A DNA stretch of 36,762 bases from NCBI RefSeq assembly GCF_014268615.1, contig NZ_JABWQV010000028.1, forward strand, positions 1 through 36,762, in the 5' to 3' direction. Source of the DNA: Pseudomonas tehranensis (GTDB taxonomy: Bacteria > Pseudomonadota > Gammaproteobacteria > Pseudomonadales > Pseudomonadaceae). The number at the start of each line of letters is the position of its first letter. The stretch's first letter is position 1. Shown one piece after another: positions 1-7,116 of the stretch. Below the pieces are notes generated by a model. The model saw nothing but the letters and a program-made list of their open reading frames with translations. It was not told where the DNA came from and made no database searches. A program made the position numbers and the translations under genes.

Positions 1-27
1 AAAAAAGACCCGGCAAAAAGCCGGGTC
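1..27 (-). terminator. Intrinsic terminator of PrrF
   Basis: An 8-bp perfect stem GACCCGGC (7-14) / GCCGGGTC (20-27) with a 5-base loop. On the minus strand it is followed by six T (1-6), so it terminates leftward transcription. On the plus strand there is no T-tract. Confidence 0.93.
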
Positions 28-112
28 AAAAACCGTGATTAGCCTGATGAGGAGATATTCCAGAAGTCCGACCTAAGGTCTTCTGGCCTATCGACTGATC
101 TCGCGACCAGCT
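1..112 (-). ncRNA. prrF: PrrF iron-responsive small RNA
   Basis: Read on the minus strand, this stretch matches the PrrF RNAs of Pseudomonas. It begins near CTGGTCGCGAGATCAG, has a central stem of CCAGAAG (60-66) pairing with CTTCTGG (80-86), then the conserved targeting core CTCATCAGGCTAATCACGG, and ends in a strong intrinsic terminator with a U-tract. The start near 112 is inferred from the -10 box at 119-124. The roughly 110-nt length fits the family. PrrF RNAs are made under iron starvation and, with Hfq, repress mRNAs of iron-rich proteins such as sodB, sdh and acn. A Fur box overlaps the promoter. Whether this is the PrrF1 or PrrF2 equivalent cannot be told, because only one copy is in the window. 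Confidence 0.95.
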
Positions 113-114
113 GA

Positions 115-133
115 TGCAATAATAATCATTATC
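115..133. promoter_or_regulatory. Fur box
   Basis: The sequence TGCAATAATAATCATTATC matches 15 of 19 positions of the classical Fur consensus GATAATGATAATCATTATC and covers the -10 box of prrF. Binding here would shut off prrF when iron is sufficient. Confidence 0.9.
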
Positions 134-146
134 ATTTGCAAGTCAA
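119..146 (-). promoter_or_regulatory. sigma-70 promoter of prrF
   Basis: On the minus strand a TTGACT -35 box (141-146) lies 16 bases before a TATTAT -10 box (119-124). The expected start is around base 112. The Fur box at 115-133 overlaps the -10 region, the usual geometry for repression by Fur-Fe(II). Confidence 0.8.
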
Positions 147-218
147 ATGTTTTTATCCTGCCTATTGGAAAATATTTTCCTGGTCCCGCATTCGCGGTGC
201 CATTCCCAAGTGTTACGC

Positions 219-560
219 CTAGCGAGTAGGGTAGCCATCCAGTGACCGGTCAAGCATCACCTTGACCAGATCAATCATATGCACCACTGAAAAAGCCAGG
301 TCGCGGCTCGACCCTTGTAGTCGGCTGGCGGATTCCTGGGCGGTGGCGGCCGCACAGCGCAGCAGGTCGCAAGCATGGACCAAGGCCTCTTCTGCGCTGA
401 TGTTGCGGTTCACGTCGAAGAAGCGATGTTCTGCAGGCGCTTCTGACATACCCGGTTTCAAGTAGTAGTCCAGAGCGCGTTGGGCCGCCGGGCAGTCCTG
501 CAGCGAGGTGAATGTACTGTCGAAAGGGCGAGTGGGCTCATCGTTGTTGAGTCTGTCCAT
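219..560 (-). CDS. DUF6124-type small hypothetical protein
   Basis: This is a 113-residue soluble protein with no signal peptide or membrane segment. Its middle, with AQRALDYYLKP followed by a helical region containing EEALVHACDLLRCAAATA, resembles the small DUF6124 proteins that occur in several copies in Pseudomonas genomes and have no assigned function. A GGAGA stands about 11 bases before the ATG at 560. The gene is divergent from the XRE/S24 regulator at 690, and the palindrome at 613-631 between them could control both. The family call is from memory of the sequence pattern. The function is unknown. Confidence 0.7.
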   Translation of the reverse strand: MDRLNNDEPTRPFDSTFTSLQDCPAAQRALDYYLKPGMSEAPAEHRFFDVNRNISAEEALVHACDLLRCAAATAQESASRLQGSSRDLAFSVVHMIDLVKVMLDRSLDGYPTR

Positions 561-612
561 GGTGTCTAGATTCTCCGTGTAGGGGCTGAAATCCTGAATC
601 CAGAATAGTACC

Positions 613-631
613 TATCGTAATTGTGACGATA
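613..631. promoter_or_regulatory. Putative operator of the XRE/S24 regulator
   Basis: A 19-base hyphenated palindrome, TATCGT-N7-ACGATA, lies in the spacer between the DUF6124 gene and the CI-like regulator. CI-type dimers bind palindromes of this size, so autoregulation is likely. A TTG codon at 648, in frame with the regulator, lies just downstream, but the ATG at 690 is the better start. Confidence 0.6.
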
Positions 632-689
632 ATTTAAATACTACATTTTGTGTTTTGATGGTCGGAGCCAGCCAAGTATCGTGCCGCAC

Positions 690-1337
690 ATGGATAAATG
701 GATAGAGTTGGTCAAGGCCAAGATGAAGGAGCTGCGCATCACGCAAGTGGTGCTCGCAGAACGTTTGGGGATGTCCCAGGGCGGCGTCGGCCATTGGCTG
801 ACCAAGCGCCGGCAACCCAGTGTCGACGACATGAACCGGGTCCTGCGGGAGCTGGGGCTGGAGTTTCTTGAAGTGGCAATGGTGATCCGCGAGCCGGACA
901 CCTCCACCGAGGAAGGCATGGCCCTGGCGCAGAAGTACAATCCGTACTTCCGCTACCCGGTAAGTGAGTGGAGCGAGGTAGGCGAGATTCGCGAAGGCGA
1001 TCTGCCGTCCTGCAGCCAGGCGCGCTATGAGCTGACGGACTATCACGCTCAGGGGGACGCATTCTGGCTGGTGGTGGTGGGGGATGCGATGACATCACCC
1101 AGCGGGTTGAGCATTCCCGAGGGAATGTCGATCCTGGTGGACCCGGCCATTGAAGCTGTGCCCGGCAAACTGGTGGTTGCCCAGTTGCCTGACAGCAGTG
1201 ACGCCACCTTTCGCAAATTGATCGAAGAGAGCGGGCAGCGTTACCTGGTCCCGCTCAATCCCACCTACCCGAAAACCCTGTACACCGAGCAATGCCGCAT
1301 CATCGGTGTGGTCGTGCAGGCCACCATCAGGTTCTGA
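690..1337 (+). CDS. CI-like XRE regulator with inactive S24 peptidase domain
   Basis: This 215-residue protein has an N-terminal helix-turn-helix (about 16-40, with TQVVLAERLGMSQGGVGHWL) and a C-terminal S24 domain (about 120-212) that aligns with lambda CI. The nucleophile Ser of the GDSM/GNSM motif is Ala133 (VVGDAMTSP). The catalytic Lys of TFKKL is Arg175 (ATFRKLIEESGQ). The hinge also lacks an Ala-Gly or Cys-Gly dipeptide, so RecA-stimulated self-cleavage is not expected. The dimer surface (YLVPLNPTYP) is intact. It probably acts as a stable dimeric regulator rather than an SOS-sensitive one. No phage genes lie nearby. The ATG at 690 is preferred over the in-frame TTG at 648, although neither has a strong ribosome-binding site. 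Confidence 0.88.
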   Translation: MDKWIELVKAKMKELRITQVVLAERLGMSQGGVGHWLTKRRQPSVDDMNRVLRELGLEFLEVAMVIREPDTSTEEGMALAQKYNPYFRYPVSEWSEVGEIREGDLPSCSQARYELTDYHAQGDAFWLVVVGDAMTSPSGLSIPEGMSILVDPAIEAVPGKLVVAQLPDSSDATFRKLIEESGQRYLVPLNPTYPKTLYTEQCRIIGVVVQATIRF

Positions 1338-1341
1338 CTGG

Positions 1342-1365
1342 ATCGGCCTGTGGGAGCGGGCCGAT
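1342..1365. terminator. Hairpin between convergent genes (weak terminator)
   Basis: The inverted repeat ATCGGCC (1342-1348) / GGCCGAT (1359-1365) sits in the 30-base gap between the converging regulator and liuD. Its loop contains a fragment of the REP core (TGTGGGAGCGGG). No T-tract is present, so termination strength is uncertain. Confidence 0.45.
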
Positions 1366-1367
1366 AC

Positions 1368-3317
1368 TTATTCTTCGAACGCCACCAACGCGCAGCCCTC
1401 GCTGACCATTTCGCCTTCCTGGCAATACAGGGCCTTGATCACACCGGCCTGGGGCGCACGAATGCTGTGCTCCATTTTCATCGCCTCCAATACCACCAGT
1501 TGCGTCCCGGCTTCCACCGTTTGGCCAGCACTCACCAGCACCCGAACAATACTGCCGTTCATGGGGGCGGTCAGGCCGCCTTGGTGGCTGTGGCTGGCTT
1601 CGGCGGCGGCCAGCGGGTCGTACACGTCGACTCGGTGCAGGTCACCTTCCCATTGCAGATACAGACTGTCGCCCTGGCGAATGGCGCGATGCTTGCGACG
1701 CAGGCCATCGTGCTCGATCACCAGTTGCTCACCCAGGAATTCTGTACGACCGGCTGTGACGTCCAGGGTCAACGCTCGATCCTGGCCCTCACAGCTAAGG
1801 TGCACAGTGGTCTGTCTTGGCAGCCCCAGACGCAGTCCTGCGGTGTTGGCCCAAGGTGAGTTGGCGTCATCGGGCCGTGCACGCGGCGTCAGGCTCAAGG
1901 CGAAGCCATGGGCCGCCGCGCGCCAGAAGTCGTCATCCAATTCGCCGGGCTCTGGCAATAGTTGCGTCTGGTAACGTGGGATAAATCCAGTGTCCAACTC
2001 CGCCGCCGCAAAGGCGGGGTGGGCCACGATGCGTCGTAGAAATCCGATGTTGGTTTTCAGCCCGCCGATGGCAAACTCGTCGAGCATGCTCAAAAGCTGC
2101 AACCGCGCCTGTTCACGATCCTCGCCCCAGGCAATCAGCTTGCCGAGCATCGGGTCGTAGAACGGTGAAATCTCATCGCCTTCCTCCACGCCGCTGTCGA
2201 CCCGACGACCCGGTGCCGCACTCGACTCGCGATACAACGCCAGGCGCCCTGTAGCCGGCAGGAAGTCGTTGGCCGGGTCCTCGGCATAGAGGCGCACTTC
2301 GATAGCGTGGCCCCGCAGTGGCACTTGCTCCTGTGTCATTGGAAGCCGCTCGCCACGTGCCACGCGAATCTGCCATGCCACTAGATCAAGGCCGGTTATG
2401 GCTTCGGTCACCGGGTGTTCGACTTGCAGGCGCGTGTTCATCTCCATGAAGAAGAACTCACCACGCGCATCCAGCAGAAATTCCACGGTACCGGCACCGA
2501 CATAGCCGATGGCTTGAGCCGAACGCACGGCGGCTTCGCCCATGGCCCGCCGCAGTTCCGGGCTCAGGCCCGGCGCGGGTGCTTCTTCGACGACCTTCTG
2601 ATGCCGCCGCTGGATCGAGCAATCACGTTCATTGAGGTACAGACAGTTGCCGTGCTGATCGGCAAAAATCTGGATTTCCACGTGCCGTGGCTTGAGCAGG
2701 TATTTTTCCACCAGCATCCGCGAATCGCCAAACGACGATTGCGCTTCACGCTGGGCCGAAGCCAGGGCTTCGGCCAGTTGGCTGACGTCCTCGACCACTT
2801 TCATGCCTTTGCCGCCGCCGCCGGCCGTAGCCTTGAGCAGTACCGGATAGCCGATGCGTTCGCAGGCGTCGCGGAAGGTCTCCAAGTCCTGGGCTTCGCC
2901 GTGATAACCGGGCACCAGGGGTACGCCGGCGGTTTCCATCAGGGCTTTGGCGGCGGACTTGCTGCCCATGGCATCGATGGCCGAGGCGGGCGGGCCGAGG
3001 AAGATCAGGCCGGCGTTTTCGATGGCCCGGGCGAACCCGGCATTTTCCGAAAGAAAACCATACCCGGGATGGATAGCCTGGGCGCCGCTGGTCTTGGCCG
3101 CGTCGATCAGTTTGTCGATTTGCAAATAGCTATCAGCGGCCTTGCTACCGCCCAGGTCTACACGGATATCGGCTTCACGGCTGTGACGGGCATCGCGATC
3201 GGTGGCGCTGTGGACGGCCACTGTGGTCAGCCCCATGGCCTTGGCGGTGCGCATCACGCGGCAAGCGATTTCACCACGGTTGGCCACCAGCAATGTGGTG
3301 AGGATGGGGGCGCTCAT
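1368..3317 (-). CDS. liuD: Methylcrotonyl-CoA carboxylase alpha (biotin) subunit
   Basis: A 649-residue biotin-carrying subunit of 3-methylcrotonyl-CoA carboxylase. It carboxylates biotin with ATP and bicarbonate for transfer to 3-methylcrotonyl-CoA in leucine breakdown. Domains in order: biotin carboxylase N-domain (VANRGEIACRVMR, from about 11), ATP-grasp with the glycine-rich loop GGGGKGMKVV (166-175), CSIQRRHQKVVEE and MEMNTRLQVEHPVTE, then a linker and a C-terminal biotinyl domain with EAMKM, biotin on Lys614. The start at 3317 has AAGGAG 8 bases upstream and overlaps the liuC stop by one base (TGATG). An in-frame codon at 3353 lies inside liuC and is less likely. The position beside liuB favours methylcrotonyl over geranyl or propionyl substrates. 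Last gene of liuABCD. Confidence 0.95.
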   Translation of the reverse strand: MSAPILTTLLVANRGEIACRVMRTAKAMGLTTVAVHSATDRDARHSREADIRVDLGGSKAADSYLQIDKLIDAAKTSGAQAIHPGYGFLSENAGFARAIENAGLIFLGPPASAIDAMGSKSAAKALMETAGVPLVPGYHGEAQDLETFRDACERIGYPVLLKATAGGGGKGMKVVEDVSQLAEALASAQREAQSSFGDSRMLVEKYLLKPRHVEIQIFADQHGNCLYLNERDCSIQRRHQKVVEEAPAPGLSPELRRAMGEAAVRSAQAIGYVGAGTVEFLLDARGEFFFMEMNTRLQVEHPVTEAITGLDLVAWQIRVARGERLPMTQEQVPLRGHAIEVRLYAEDPANDFLPATGRLALYRESSAAPGRRVDSGVEEGDEISPFYDPMLGKLIAWGEDREQARLQLLSMLDEFAIGGLKTNIGFLRRIVAHPAFAAAELDTGFIPRYQTQLLPEPGELDDDFWRAAAHGFALSLTPRARPDDANSPWANTAGLRLGLPRQTTVHLSCEGQDRALTLDVTAGRTEFLGEQLVIEHDGLRRKHRAIRQGDSLYLQWEGDLHRVDVYDPLAAAEASHSHQGGLTAPMNGSIVRVLVSAGQTVEAGTQLVVLEAMKMEHSIRAPQAGVIKALYCQEGEMVSEGCALVAFEE

Positions 3318-4132
3318 CAACGCGGCTCCTTGTTGTTCGATTCGGCTTGCCAACTGGGCGAGCGCTTTTGCAGGAACGCTCGTAAACCTTCCTGGCCTTG
3401 CGCACTGACGCGGATGCGGGCGATGGCGTTTTCGGTATAGCGCCGCAATGCCGGTGTCAGGGCGCCATTGCCGACTTCACGCAACAGTTCCTTGCTGGCG
3501 CGCATGGCCGCCGGACTGTTGAGCAACAGGTTGTCGACCCATTGTTCGACCTGCTGCTCCAGGGTTTCGACGGGGTAACTTTCCGACAGCAACCCGATCT
3601 CTTTCGCCCGCTGTCCGTCGAAGCGTTCGGCGGTCAGGGCGTAACGCCGCGCGGCCCGCTCTCCGATGGCTTGCACCACGAAGGGGCTGATCACCGCCGG
3701 CGCCAGGCCGATGCGTACTTCCGACAGACAGAACTGCGCTTGATCGGCGCCAATGGCCATGTCGCAGGCGCTGATCAGCCCCAGCGCGCCGCCAAACGCC
3801 GCGCCCTGGACCACCGCCACGGTAGGAATTTTCAACTTGGCGAGGTTGTACATCAGCTCCGCCAGTTCCCGGGCGTCGTCCAGGTTGGTGTGGTAATCGA
3901 GTTCGGCTGACTGCTGCATCCAGGCCAGGTCGGCACCGGCGCTGAAGTGTTTACCGCGACCACGGATCAGCAGAAAACGCAGATTCGGATCACTGCTGAC
4001 ATGGTCCAGGGCAAGGATCAGCTCGCGGATCATTTCGGCGTTGAACGCGTTGTTTTTCTGTTCACGGCTGAGCCACAAGGTCGCAAAGCCGCGGGGGTCG
4101 CTGAGCAGTTCGAGGGTGTTGAAGTTATCCAT
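3317..4132 (-). CDS. liuC: Methylglutaconyl-CoA hydratase (enoyl-CoA hydratase family)
   Basis: A 271-residue crotonase-fold enzyme expected to hydrate 3-methylglutaconyl-CoA to HMG-CoA. The oxyanion-hole regions are visible (RGRGKHFSAGADLAWM; VVQGAAFGGALGLISACD), and one catalytic glutamate is in FCLSEVRIGLAP. The position of the other crotonase glutamate (GGGCEL in rat crotonase) reads GGALGL here, so that Glu is Gly. As far as I recall this is shared by Pseudomonas LiuC. The ATG at 4132 is preferred, with GGGGA 6 bases upstream. The ATG at 4138 directly abuts that site. The stop overlaps the liuD start, and 13 bases separate it from liuB, so translation is probably coupled. Confidence 0.93.
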   Translation of the reverse strand: MDNFNTLELLSDPRGFATLWLSREQKNNAFNAEMIRELILALDHVSSDPNLRFLLIRGRGKHFSAGADLAWMQQSAELDYHTNLDDARELAELMYNLAKLKIPTVAVVQGAAFGGALGLISACDMAIGADQAQFCLSEVRIGLAPAVISPFVVQAIGERAARRYALTAERFDGQRAKEIGLLSESYPVETLEQQVEQWVDNLLLNSPAAMRASKELLREVGNGALTPALRRYTENAIARIRVSAQGQEGLRAFLQKRSPSWQAESNNKEPR

Positions 4133-4145
4133 GTGCATTCCCCGT

Positions 4146-5753
4146 TTACATCCGGAACACGCCGAAGCGGCTCGGTTCGATGGGCGCGTTCAACGACGCG
4201 GACAAGGCCAGGCCCAGTACATCGCGGGTCTGGGCGGGGTCGATGACGCCGTCGTCCCACAGCCTCGCGCTGGAATAGTAGGGGTGGCCCTGCTCTTCGT
4301 ACTGATCGAGAATCGGTTGTTTGATTTCAGCTTCCTGGGCGGCGCTGAACGGATGGCCACTACGTTCGGCCTGTTCGCGCTTGACCTGCACCAATACGCC
4401 GGCGGCCTGTTCGGCACCCATCACGCCAATCCGCGCATTCGGCCACATCCACAGGAACCGTGGGTCGTAGGCGCGGCCGCACATGCCATAGTTGCCGGCC
4501 CCAAAGCTACCGCCGATGATGACCGTGAATTTCGGCACCTTGGCGCAGGCCACCGCCGTCACCAGCTTCGCGCCGTGCTTGGCGATGCCGCCGGCTTCGT
4601 ATTTCTGCCCGACCATGAAACCCGTGATGTTTTGCAGGAACAGCAGCGGGATACCCCGCTGACAGGCCAGCTCGATGAAGTGCGCGCCTTTCTGTGCGGC
4701 TTCGGCGAAGAGGATGCCGTTGTTGGCGAGAATCGCGATCGGGTAGCCGTGCAAGTGAGCAAAACCGCATACCAGCGTCGTCCCGAACAGCGCCTTGAAC
4801 TCATCGAACACCGAACCGTCCACCAGCCGCGCAATCACTTCGCGCACGTCAAACGGCTGCTTGGCGTCCGCCGAAACCACGCCGTACAGCTCGTCGCTTG
4901 AATACAGCGGGGCGATGGGGGCGCGTTGCTGCACTTCGCCGAGCTTGCGCCAGTTGAGGTTGGCGACGCTGCGCCGAGCAATGGCCAGGGCGTGTTCATC
5001 GTTGTCGGCGTAGTGGTCGGCGACGCCCGAGATCTTGCAGTGCACATCGGCACCGCCCAGGTCTTCAGCACTGACCACCTCTCCGGTGGCCGCTTTCACC
5101 AGCGGTGGGCCGGCGAGGAAAATCGTGGCTTGCTGGCGAACCATGATCGCTTCGTCGGCCATTGCCGGCACGTAGGCGCCACCGGCGGTGCAGGAACCCA
5201 TGACCACGGCAATCTGTGGAATGCCCATGGCACTCATGTTTGCCTGATTGAAGAAGATCCGTCCGAAGTGTTCACGGTCGGGAAACACTTCGTCCTGGCG
5301 CGGCAGGTTGGCACCGCCCGAATCCACCAGATAAATGCACGGCAGGCGATTTTGCTGGGCGATGGTCTGGGCTCGCAGATGTTTCTTCACCGTCAGCGGA
5401 TAGTAGGAACCGCCTTTTACCGTCGCGTCGTTGGCGACAATCATGCACTCGACGCCTTCCACCCGGCCGATCCCGGCAATCACGCCCGCGGCCGGCACGT
5501 CTTCGCCATACACCTCGTAAGCTGCCAGTTGGCTGATCTCGAGAAACGGCGAACCCGGATCGAGCAAGCGATTGATGCGCTCACGGGGCAGCAGTTTGCC
5601 CCGCGAGGTGTGGCGTTCCTGCGCCTTGGGGCCGCCACCTTGTTGAACCTGAGCGAGCAGGGTGTGCAAAGCGTCGACCTGTTTGAGCATCGCCTCGCGG
5701 TTGGCAATAAATTCCGCTGAGCGCGGATTGAGCTGGGTATGCAGCGTGGCCAT
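4146..5753 (-). CDS. liuB: Methylcrotonyl-CoA carboxylase beta subunit
   Basis: A 535-residue carboxyltransferase subunit that moves CO2 from biotin on LiuD to 3-methylcrotonyl-CoA, giving 3-methylglutaconyl-CoA. It has the two crotonase-like halves of acyl-CoA carboxylase beta chains: an N half with [20 protein letters not shown] and [16 protein letters not shown], and a C half with [18 protein letters not shown] and the oxyanion region [16 protein letters not shown]. The pair MVGQ and [20 protein letters not shown] is typical of methylcrotonyl rather than propionyl enzymes. The length fits MCC beta (about 535). Only 12 bases separate it from liuA upstream, and it forms a holoenzyme with LiuD. 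Confidence 0.95.
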   Translation of the reverse strand: MATLHTQLNPRSAEFIANREAMLKQVDALHTLLAQVQQGGGPKAQERHTSRGKLLPRERINRLLDPGSPFLEISQLAAYEVYGEDVPAAGVIAGIGRVEGVECMIVANDATVKGGSYYPLTVKKHLRAQTIAQQNRLPCIYLVDSGGANLPRQDEVFPDREHFGRIFFNQANMSAMGIPQIAVVMGSCTAGGAYVPAMADEAIMVRQQATIFLAGPPLVKAATGEVVSAEDLGGADVHCKISGVADHYADNDEHALAIARRSVANLNWRKLGEVQQRAPIAPLYSSDELYGVVSADAKQPFDVREVIARLVDGSVFDEFKALFGTTLVCGFAHLHGYPIAILANNGILFAEAAQKGAHFIELACQRGIPLLFLQNITGFMVGQKYEAGGIAKHGAKLVTAVACAKVPKFTVIIGGSFGAGNYGMCGRAYDPRFLWMWPNARIGVMGAEQAAGVLVQVKREQAERSGHPFSAAQEAEIKQPILDQYEEQGHPYYSSARLWDDGVIDPAQTRDVLGLALSASLNAPIEPSRFGVFRM

Positions 5754-5765
5754 GGACAGCTCCGT

Positions 5766-6929
5766 TTAGCGGGTTTCGTTGAACAGTTCACGACCGATCA
5801 ACATCCGACGAATCTCACTGGTGCCGGCACCGATTTCGTACAGCTTGGCGTCACGCAGCAGGCGACCGGCCGGGAATTCATTGATGTAGCCGTTACCCCC
5901 CAGAATCTGGATCGCGTCGAGGGCCATCTGCGTGGCGCGTTCGGCGCTGTAGAGGATGACCCCGGCGGCGTCCTTGCGGGTGGTTTCGCCGCGCTCGCAG
6001 GCTTGGGCTACGGCATAGAGATAGGCTCGGCTGGCGTTGAGTTGGGTGTACATGTCCGCGACTTTGCCCTGGATCAACTGGAATTCGCCGATGCTCTGGC
6101 CGAACTGCTTGCGGTCGTGGATGTACGGCACGATCAGGTCCATGCAGGCTTGCATGATCCCGGTAGGGCCGCCCGACAGCACGACACGCTCGTAATCGAG
6201 GCCGCTCATCAACACTTTCACGCCGCCGTTGAGCACCCCGAGGATGTTTTCTTCCGGGACTTCGACGTCATCGAAAAACAACTCGCAGGTGTTGGAGCCG
6301 CGCATGCCGAGCTTGTCGAATTTGTTGCTGCGACTGAAGCCCTTCCAGTCGCGCTCGACGATGAAGGCGGTAATGCCGTGGGGGCCTTTTTCCAGGTCGG
6401 TCTTGGCGTAGATCACGTAGGTGTTGGCGTCGGGACCGTTGGTGATCCAGGTCTTGCTGCCGTTGAGCACGTAGTGATCGCCGCGCTTGTCGGCCCGCAG
6501 CTTCATCGACACCACGTCAGAGCCGGCGTTGGGTTCGCTCATGGCCAGCGCGCCGATGTGTTCGCCGCTGATCAGCTTGGGCAGGTACTTGGTTTTCTGT
6601 TCGTGATTGCCGTTGCGGTTGATCTGGTTGACGCAGAGGTTGGAGTGGGCGCCGTAGGAGAGGGCGACCGAGGCCGAGCCGCGGCTGATTTCTTCCATTG
6701 TCACCACGTGGGCCAGATAGCCCAGACCAGCGCCGCCATATTCTTCCGGGACGGTGATGCCCAGCAGGCCCATGTCGCCGAATTTGCGCCACATGTCGGC
6801 AGGGAACAGGTTGTCGATGTCTATCTGGGCGGCCCGTGGCGCTAGCTCAGCTTTGACGAAGGCCTGCACCTGATCACGAAGCATGTCGATGGTTTCGCCG
6901 AGGGCAAAGTTCAGGGATGGGTAGCTCAT
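5766..6929 (-). CDS. liuA: Isovaleryl-CoA dehydrogenase
   Basis: A 387-residue FAD enzyme of the acyl-CoA dehydrogenase family. It oxidises isovaleryl-CoA to 3-methylcrotonyl-CoA and passes electrons to ETF. Seen are the family signatures [33 protein letters not shown] and [20 protein letters not shown]. The catalytic glutamate is in the internal position typical of isovaleryl-CoA dehydrogenases ([13 protein letters not shown]), while the C-terminal site where other family members place theirs reads EIGAGTSEI. It is first in liuABCD, and its leader contains two LiuR-type palindromes about 55-115 bases upstream. The run ACAAAAAAG just before its weak ribosome-binding site could serve Hfq/Crc control. 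Confidence 0.95.
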   Translation of the reverse strand: MSYPSLNFALGETIDMLRDQVQAFVKAELAPRAAQIDIDNLFPADMWRKFGDMGLLGITVPEEYGGAGLGYLAHVVTMEEISRGSASVALSYGAHSNLCVNQINRNGNHEQKTKYLPKLISGEHIGALAMSEPNAGSDVVSMKLRADKRGDHYVLNGSKTWITNGPDANTYVIYAKTDLEKGPHGITAFIVERDWKGFSRSNKFDKLGMRGSNTCELFFDDVEVPEENILGVLNGGVKVLMSGLDYERVVLSGGPTGIMQACMDLIVPYIHDRKQFGQSIGEFQLIQGKVADMYTQLNASRAYLYAVAQACERGETTRKDAAGVILYSAERATQMALDAIQILGGNGYINEFPAGRLLRDAKLYEIGAGTSEIRRMLIGRELFNETR

Positions 6930-6984
6930 GGGACACCTTTTGGCTTTTTTGTCGGGTGTGGAGAGGGGGGGTTGGCTCTCACCT

Positions 6985-6998
6985 TTACGTTAACGTAA
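6985..6998. promoter_or_regulatory. Probable LiuR operator, site A
   Basis: A perfect 14-base palindrome, TTACGTTAACGTAA, in the divergent promoter region between liuA and the acyl-CoA synthetase gene. The ACGTNNACGT core also occurs at 7027-7042 and before liuR, which is what a MerR-family LiuR regulon should show. The centres of sites A and B are 43 bases apart, about four helical turns, so both could be bound on one DNA face. Confidence 0.85.
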
Positions 6999-7026
6999 GC
7001 CTGTGACGAATGACTGTCAATCACCC

Positions 7027-7042
7027 TTTACGTTAACGTCAA
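7027..7042. promoter_or_regulatory. Probable LiuR operator, site B
   Basis: The imperfect palindrome TTTACGTTAACGTCAA has one mismatched pair and shares its ACGTTAACGT core with site A. It is nearer the synthetase gene at 7117 and may mainly serve that promoter, with site A serving liuA. Confidence 0.85.
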
Positions 7043-7116
7043 CTTGCGCCACAGTAAGTGCGCTTGAGTCAGCAGGTTCACCGATACACCCACTAATAAA
7101 GACAAGAGGGGTCATC

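Noticed and set aside
648..689. Upstream TTG start adding 14 residues to the S24 regulator
   Set aside because: The added residues do not resemble the family, and the ATG at 690 gives the typical MDKWIELVKAKMKEL start.
690..1337. S24 regulator as a sign of a prophage
   Set aside because: No phage structural, integrase, lysis or attachment-site features are in the flanking DNA.
2415..3440. Plus-strand open frame (341 codons) opposite liuD
   Set aside because: Shadow of the liuD reading frame. Composition is biased and there is no family resemblance.
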